Origin: CBDUBU01 sp965365465
Lineage (GTDB): Bacteria > Bacteroidota > Rhodothermia > Rhodothermales > DASSAV01
Direction: 5' to 3'
Length of the DNA: 9,113 nt
Assembly: GCA_965365465.1 (NCBI GenBank)
Contig: CBDUBU010000155.1
Span: 1 to 9,113, forward strand
Shown: positions 5,884 through 9,113 of the stretch, piece after piece
Numbering within the stretch: position 1 is the stretch's first letter
Layout of the letters: each line of letters opens with the position of its first letter
The notes under the pieces: generated by a model
What the model saw: only the letters and a program-made list of their open reading frames with translations
What the model was told of the DNA's origin: nothing
Database searches by the model: none
Position numbers and translations under genes: made by a program

Positions 5884-5912
5884 TTTTTGATATTGATCGA
5901 TTATTTTTGATA
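5884..5912. repeat. Phased direct repeat TTTTTGATA in an AT-rich block
   Basis: TTTTTGATA occurs at 5884-5892 and 5904-5912, 20 bp apart (about two helical turns), with a further TTGATCGAT in between. A palindrome ACGAAATCGT at 5870-5879 adjoins it. The base composition contrasts sharply with the GC-rich surroundings. It may be a regulator binding region or promoter for the chemoreceptor gene about 300 bp downstream; TTGATA at 5887-5892 could serve as a -35 box. Confidence 0.4.
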
Positions 5913-6204
5913 CGCTCTTTGAGACTATTTGGACGTTTCCAATTGGGAGATACGGGAGATGTGCAGGGACTACCTCTGTAGCTGACGGAAATGAACGTTT
6001 TCATATCCTTTCTGTCTGCCTGCGGCCTAATCTCTACGCTTTAAGCTGACTTATCAAGCTGCTTTCGGCGACGATACCCCTTGCACGAACATGAGTAATT
6101 GTTACCAGACCAGCGTGGAGCTTCAGATCACGTAAAAGCCCCGGGTTGGCTTCTCCGTAACAACACTTCTTTTTCCTCCTGTTATTCAAGCCTCCCTCAA
6201 AGCC

Positions 6205-8175
6205 ATGAAACGCTTCAACGGCCTCAAGCTCAAAACAAAACTGCTATCGGGCTTCATTGCCCTCGCGATGCTGGCCGGCATCATCGGGTATGTCGGCATT
6301 ACCGGCATCCAGCGGGTAAACAAGGCAGATGTATACCTGTACGAGAACATGACTGCCCCAATGGAGCATCTCGTTGCCCTCACCGATAACTACCAGAAGT
6401 ACCGCGTCAACGTTCGCGGGCTGCTCCTTACAGAGGATTCTCTGGACAATGTGCAGCTCAACGCTGAAATCGAAAGGCTGAAGGAGGAAGTAAGGAATGC
6501 CTCTGCCGCTTACGAGAAAACGCTTACCACCGATGAAGGAAGGCAGATGCTGGAAAGATTCACCAAAGGTTTCGAGACGCTGATGCCTTTGCAGGACGCT
6601 GCGGCCGCCCTGGGAGCGCAGAACAGAAACGCCGAAGGATATGCAGCCTTGCTGGAAGCTATCCCTGCGGGCAAAGAGGTAGAAAGCGCCCTTGATGAGA
6701 TGGCGGCTCAGAAGGTGGGCCGGGCAAAAACGATAGCCGAAGAAAACACGGCGCTGACAAGCCGGTCGGTTCTGCTGATGATGGTAATGATAGCCCTCGG
6801 CATAATGGCCGCGCTGCTTCTGGGCGGCTTCATCGCTCGCGCCATCGGAGGGCCAGTCAGCAAGCTGGAAGCCGCCGCCGCCGGCATCGCTGCCGGAGAT
6901 CTGAGCGTCTCGGTGGAGGAGTCCGGCAAAGACGAGATAGGCAACCTGAGCCGGAGCTTCAACGTGATGGTCCGCAACATTCGCGAGGCCAATGCCGCCG
7001 TTCAGGCCGAGAAAGCAGGCGTTGAGCAGAAAGTGGCCGACGGCATTCGGGCGGCTGAGCAAGACGCCGCTTACATGCAAGGCGTGGCGGATCGGTACGG
7101 ATGGATGATCGAACGCCTGGCGGAAGGAGATCTCATGGCCCGCCTCTCTCCCGAAGGATACCGGAAGGCGGAGCAGGATCTGTTTCTCGCTTTCAACCGC
7201 GCCGTGGAAAATATGAGCACGATGATCCGGCAGGTGAGCATGGCGGCGGGGTCAGCCGCAGGCGCCTCCACGCAGATCAGCGCGTCGAGCGAGCAACTTG
7301 CCACGAGCGCACAGGAACAGTCGGCGCAGGCCGGTGAAGTGGCCGCCGCCGTCGAGGAAATGGTTCGCACCATTGTAGACAACTCGCGCAACGCGCAGCA
7401 GGCGTCCGAAGTCGCCTCAAATGCAGGCGCGCTGGCTCGCGAGGGCGGCGCGGTCGTCAGGGAGACGGTAGATAAGATCCGCTCCATCGCCGGGGTTGTG
7501 AAAGCCTCCGCCCATACGGTCGAGCAACTGGGCGCTTCCAGTCAGAAGATCGGGGACATCGTTTCGGTAATCAATGACATTGCCGACCAGACGAACCTGC
7601 TGGCGCTCAACGCGGCCATCGAAGCGGCCCGCGCCGGAGACCAGGGACGCGGCTTCGCGGTGGTGGCAGACGAAGTGCGCAAGCTGGCGGAACGAACCAC
7701 GCAGGCTACCAAAGAGATTGCCGGCATGATTAAAAGCATTCAGGCCGAGACGCAGGAAGTGGTTCTGACCATGCAGCGGGGCAGCGAGGAAGTGTCCGAG
7801 GGTATCTATCTGGCCGACCAGGCCGGGGCTGCGCTCGAAAAGGTCGTCAAAGGAGCCGCCGACACGGTAGACATGGTCGCCCAGATTGCTGCGGCAACCG
7901 AGGAGCAGAGTTCCACCAGCGAGCAGATTGCCCGGAGTGTGGATGCCATATCCAACGTCACGCTGGAGTCGGCGCAGGGCGTAGGGCAGATTGCCCGATC
8001 CGCCGAGAGCCTCTCTCGGTTGACTGACGAACTGCACGAGATGGTATCGCGCTTCAGGACCGAAGACGCTGCCGCCTCTGCAAGCGCCGCGCCGCACCAC
8101 GATGCCGCCCGCACCTTCGGAGACGGGCACGGATCTGCAGTGTATCCTGCTTTCCAGGTTGCCCGTCGATCCTGA
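6205..8175 (+). CDS. Methyl-accepting chemotaxis protein with four-helix-bundle sensor
   Basis: A 656-residue transmembrane chemoreceptor. Order of parts: first membrane helix about 13-34; periplasmic helical sensor about 35-186, of the four-helix-bundle MCP type; second membrane helix about 188-210; HAMP domain about 211-266 (GGPVSKLEAAAAGIAAGDL and DEIGNLSRSFNVM); a second HAMP-like segment about 290-345 (MIERLAEGDLMARL); then the cytoplasmic signalling coiled coil. The hairpin tip that binds CheA and CheW is clear, from VINDIADQTNLLALNAAI (about 455) through EAARAGDQGRGFAVVADEVR. Gln/Glu-rich heptads such as AATEEQSSTSEQ are likely methylation regions. The C-terminus ends in RRS with no NWETF-type CheR tether. 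No other chemotaxis gene is in the window, so it is an orphan receptor of unknown ligand. The ATG at 6205 is set by the N-terminal helix; no clear Shine-Dalgarno is seen. A terminator follows 35 bp after the stop. Confidence 0.95.
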   Translation: MKRFNGLKLKTKLLSGFIALAMLAGIIGYVGITGIQRVNKADVYLYENMTAPMEHLVALTDNYQKYRVNVRGLLLTEDSLDNVQLNAEIERLKEEVRNASAAYEKTLTTDEGRQMLERFTKGFETLMPLQDAAAALGAQNRNAEGYAALLEAIPAGKEVESALDEMAAQKVGRAKTIAEENTALTSRSVLLMMVMIALGIMAALLLGGFIARAIGGPVSKLEAAAAGIAAGDLSVSVEESGKDEIGNLSRSFNVMVRNIREANAAVQAEKAGVEQKVADGIRAAEQDAAYMQGVADRYGWMIERLAEGDLMARLSPEGYRKAEQDLFLAFNRAVENMSTMIRQVSMAAGSAAGASTQISASSEQLATSAQEQSAQAGEVAAAVEEMVRTIVDNSRNAQQASEVASNAGALAREGGAVVRETVDKIRSIAGVVKASAHTVEQLGASSQKIGDIVSVINDIADQTNLLALNAAIEAARAGDQGRGFAVVADEVRKLAERTTQATKEIAGMIKSIQAETQEVVLTMQRGSEEVSEGIYLADQAGAALEKVVKGAADTVDMVAQIAAATEEQSSTSEQIARSVDAISNVTLESAQGVGQIARSAESLSRLTDELHEMVSRFRTEDAAASASAAPHHDAARTFGDGHGSAVYPAFQVARRS

Positions 8176-8210
8176 CCGTGCCTTCTTGAGGCATGGTTCC
8201 GGAGAAACTG

Positions 8211-8250
8211 GGAGCGGCGCGTCTGACGAGAGCGCCGCTCCTTTCTCTTT
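8211..8250 (+). terminator. Rho-independent terminator after the chemoreceptor gene
   Basis: GGAGCGGCGC (8211-8220) pairs perfectly with GCGCCGCTCC (8232-8241) across an 11-nt loop. TTTCTCTTT (8242-8250) follows immediately. The ten-pair GC-rich stem with a T-rich tail begins 35 bp after the stop codon. Confidence 0.88.
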
Positions 8251-8417
8251 ATGGCCATGACAGTCCATTTCCGGAAGGATTTATGTTGTTAATGCTTGCA
8301 AACGCCTGGCAATAGGCGCTTTTGGAACTGCATATCAGCGACGAGTGCGCGACGAACAGCGCTTCATTGGGCGCCCCGGTTGTATCTTGCCGCATGATGA
8401 TGCTCAGGAAAGGGATC

Positions 8418-9113
8418 ATGGCGGCGATAGGCATGGCCGCGCTGGCGCAGGGAGGCTACTGGCTGTTGTTGCAGCGGGGCTTCCGGCGGGCCTGCACGGT
8501 CATGCCGGACTCCGCCGAACCATTGCCTCCGATCTCCGTGATCCTGGCGGCGCGGAATGAAGAAAAGCGCCTGCCTGCTCTGCTCGACGCGCTCGCCCGG
8601 CAGACGCACCCTCTCTTCGAAGTGATTATCGTGGACGATGCCTCGACAGACCAGACTTCCGGTATCGTCAACGCCTGGAGCCGGAAGCATCCCAACGTGC
8701 GGCTCCTCCAGATCGAAAAACCCCGACGGCCCCGGAAGAAACACGCGCTTTCGGCAGGGATTGCAGCGGCCTCCCACACGCTGCTGGCCCTGACCGATGC
8801 CGACTGCACGCCGCCGCCCGGCTGGCTCTCCGCGCTGGCCCGGCAACACGCCGCCGCAGCACAACCAACCGTGTTCGTCGGGTACAGCCCTTTCCGGGAG
8901 CAACCCGGCTTGTTGAACCGGCTCGTGCGCTATGAAACGTTCGTCACAGCCTTTCTGACGGCCTCGGCAGTAGGGATGGGCAAGCCCTACATGGCGGTGG
9001 GGCGCAACCTGAGCTACCCATCTTCCCTGTTTAATCAGGTCGGCGGGTTTTCCCACTCCCGTCAATCACTCTCCGGCGACCAGAGCGGACAGCTTTCGTT
9101 TGACAGCCTGACA
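8418..9113 (+). CDS. Family 2 glycosyltransferase, membrane-anchored, N-terminal part (runs off right edge)
   Basis: The frame is open to the last base; 232 codons are visible. An N-terminal hydrophobic segment (AAIGMAALAQGGYWLLLQ) precedes a GT-A nucleotide-sugar transferase domain. PPISVILAARNEEKRLPALL begins the fold, EVIIVDDASTDQT is the nucleotide-binding loop, LTDADCTPPPGWL carries the metal-binding DxD-type motif, and VGRNLSYPSSLFNQVGGF is the acceptor-side region typical of membrane GT2 enzymes. The next motif is normally SGDDD but reads SGDQ here at about 9076-9087. I chose the ATG at 8418 because AGGAAAGGG precedes it. An ATG triplet run at 8394-8402 in the same frame, with no ribosome binding site, would add eight residues; the nearest in-frame stop upstream is at 8313. 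Acceptor and sugar are unknown. It is separated from the chemoreceptor gene by a terminator, so it is an independent unit. Confidence 0.88.
   Translation, partial: MAAIGMAALAQGGYWLLLQRGFRRACTVMPDSAEPLPPISVILAARNEEKRLPALLDALARQTHPLFEVIIVDDASTDQTSGIVNAWSRKHPNVRLLQIEKPRRPRKKHALSAGIAAASHTLLALTDADCTPPPGWLSALARQHAAAAQPTVFVGYSPFREQPGLLNRLVRYETFVTAFLTASAVGMGKPYMAVGRNLSYPSSLFNQVGGFSHSRQSLSGDQSGQLSFDSLT

Larger units (their letters stand above)
5720..6204. other. 485-bp non-coding region upstream of the chemoreceptor gene
   Basis: No convincing intact gene is present on either strand. From the left it holds a perfect palindrome CAGGCGCCTG at 5760-5769, a possible protein relic (5745-5852), an AT-rich block (about 5870-5935) with phased repeats, and a small hairpin AAGCC/GGCTT (6136-6140 with 6148-6152). 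No clear terminator follows the lactonase gene and no strong consensus promoter precedes the chemoreceptor gene. I could not match it to a riboswitch family by eye. Confidence 0.5.

Noticed and set aside
5940..6204. Riboswitch (for example cyclic-di-GMP type) in the chemoreceptor leader
   Set aside because: I could not find the conserved core strings of the class I recalled. Only a five-pair hairpin at 6136-6152 is evident.
6099..6389. Open frame overlapping the chemoreceptor start
   Set aside because: It runs out of frame into the clear receptor coding sequence, and its protein resembles nothing.
8304..8323. Second terminator-like hairpin (CGCCT-N6-AGGCG followed by CTTTT)
   Set aside because: The stem is only five pairs with a short T-run, and the strong terminator at 8211-8250 already serves the upstream gene.

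Overview
The window is GC-rich, densely coding bacterial DNA. It carries one partial gene at each edge, five complete genes between them, and two sizeable non-coding stretches. No RNA gene, insertion sequence, integrase or CRISPR array was seen. Family types suggest a Gram-negative bacterium, possibly of the Bacteroidota/Rhodothermota side: a lipoprotein-type lactonase, a BlaR1-like protease with a repeat-built C-terminal domain, and mixed use of Shine-Dalgarno sequences. That placement is inference, not demonstrated.

Left part (1-3000). The first 50 bases are the start of a minus-strand gene whose 17 visible residues look like an aldo/keto reductase. A divergent control region (51-368) follows. 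It holds a perfect 15-bp inverted repeat 97 bp apart and a well-formed sigma70-type promoter bracketed by two near-identical GTGCT-N8-AGCAC dyads. The promoter drives a two-gene operon. The first gene encodes a BlaI/MecI-family repressor. The second encodes a BlaR1-like M56 membrane metalloprotease in which the penicillin-binding sensor is replaced by nine and a half copies of a 29-residue repeat. The likely logic is membrane sensing, intracellular proteolysis and derepression, with an unknown signal that is probably not a beta-lactam.

Middle part (3008-5719). A GntP-family gluconate/aldonate permease (minus) and a lipoprotein lactonase of the 6-phosphogluconolactonase beta-propeller family (plus) are divergently transcribed from a 180-bp region. 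That region carries candidate promoters and a perfect 7-bp-arm dyad. A natural reading is extracytoplasmic lactone hydrolysis followed by uptake of the resulting sugar acid. The permease gene runs convergently into the protease gene with only 7 bp between stop codons.

Right part (5720-9113). A 485-bp non-coding stretch contains an AT-rich block with a phased direct repeat and a possible relic of a PaiB-like gene. It precedes an orphan methyl-accepting chemotaxis protein (four-helix-bundle sensor, HAMP, a second HAMP-like segment, signalling domain), which ends at a strong rho-independent terminator. A family 2 glycosyltransferase then runs off the right edge; its expected Ser-Gly-Asp-Asp motif reads Ser-Gly-Asp-Gln.
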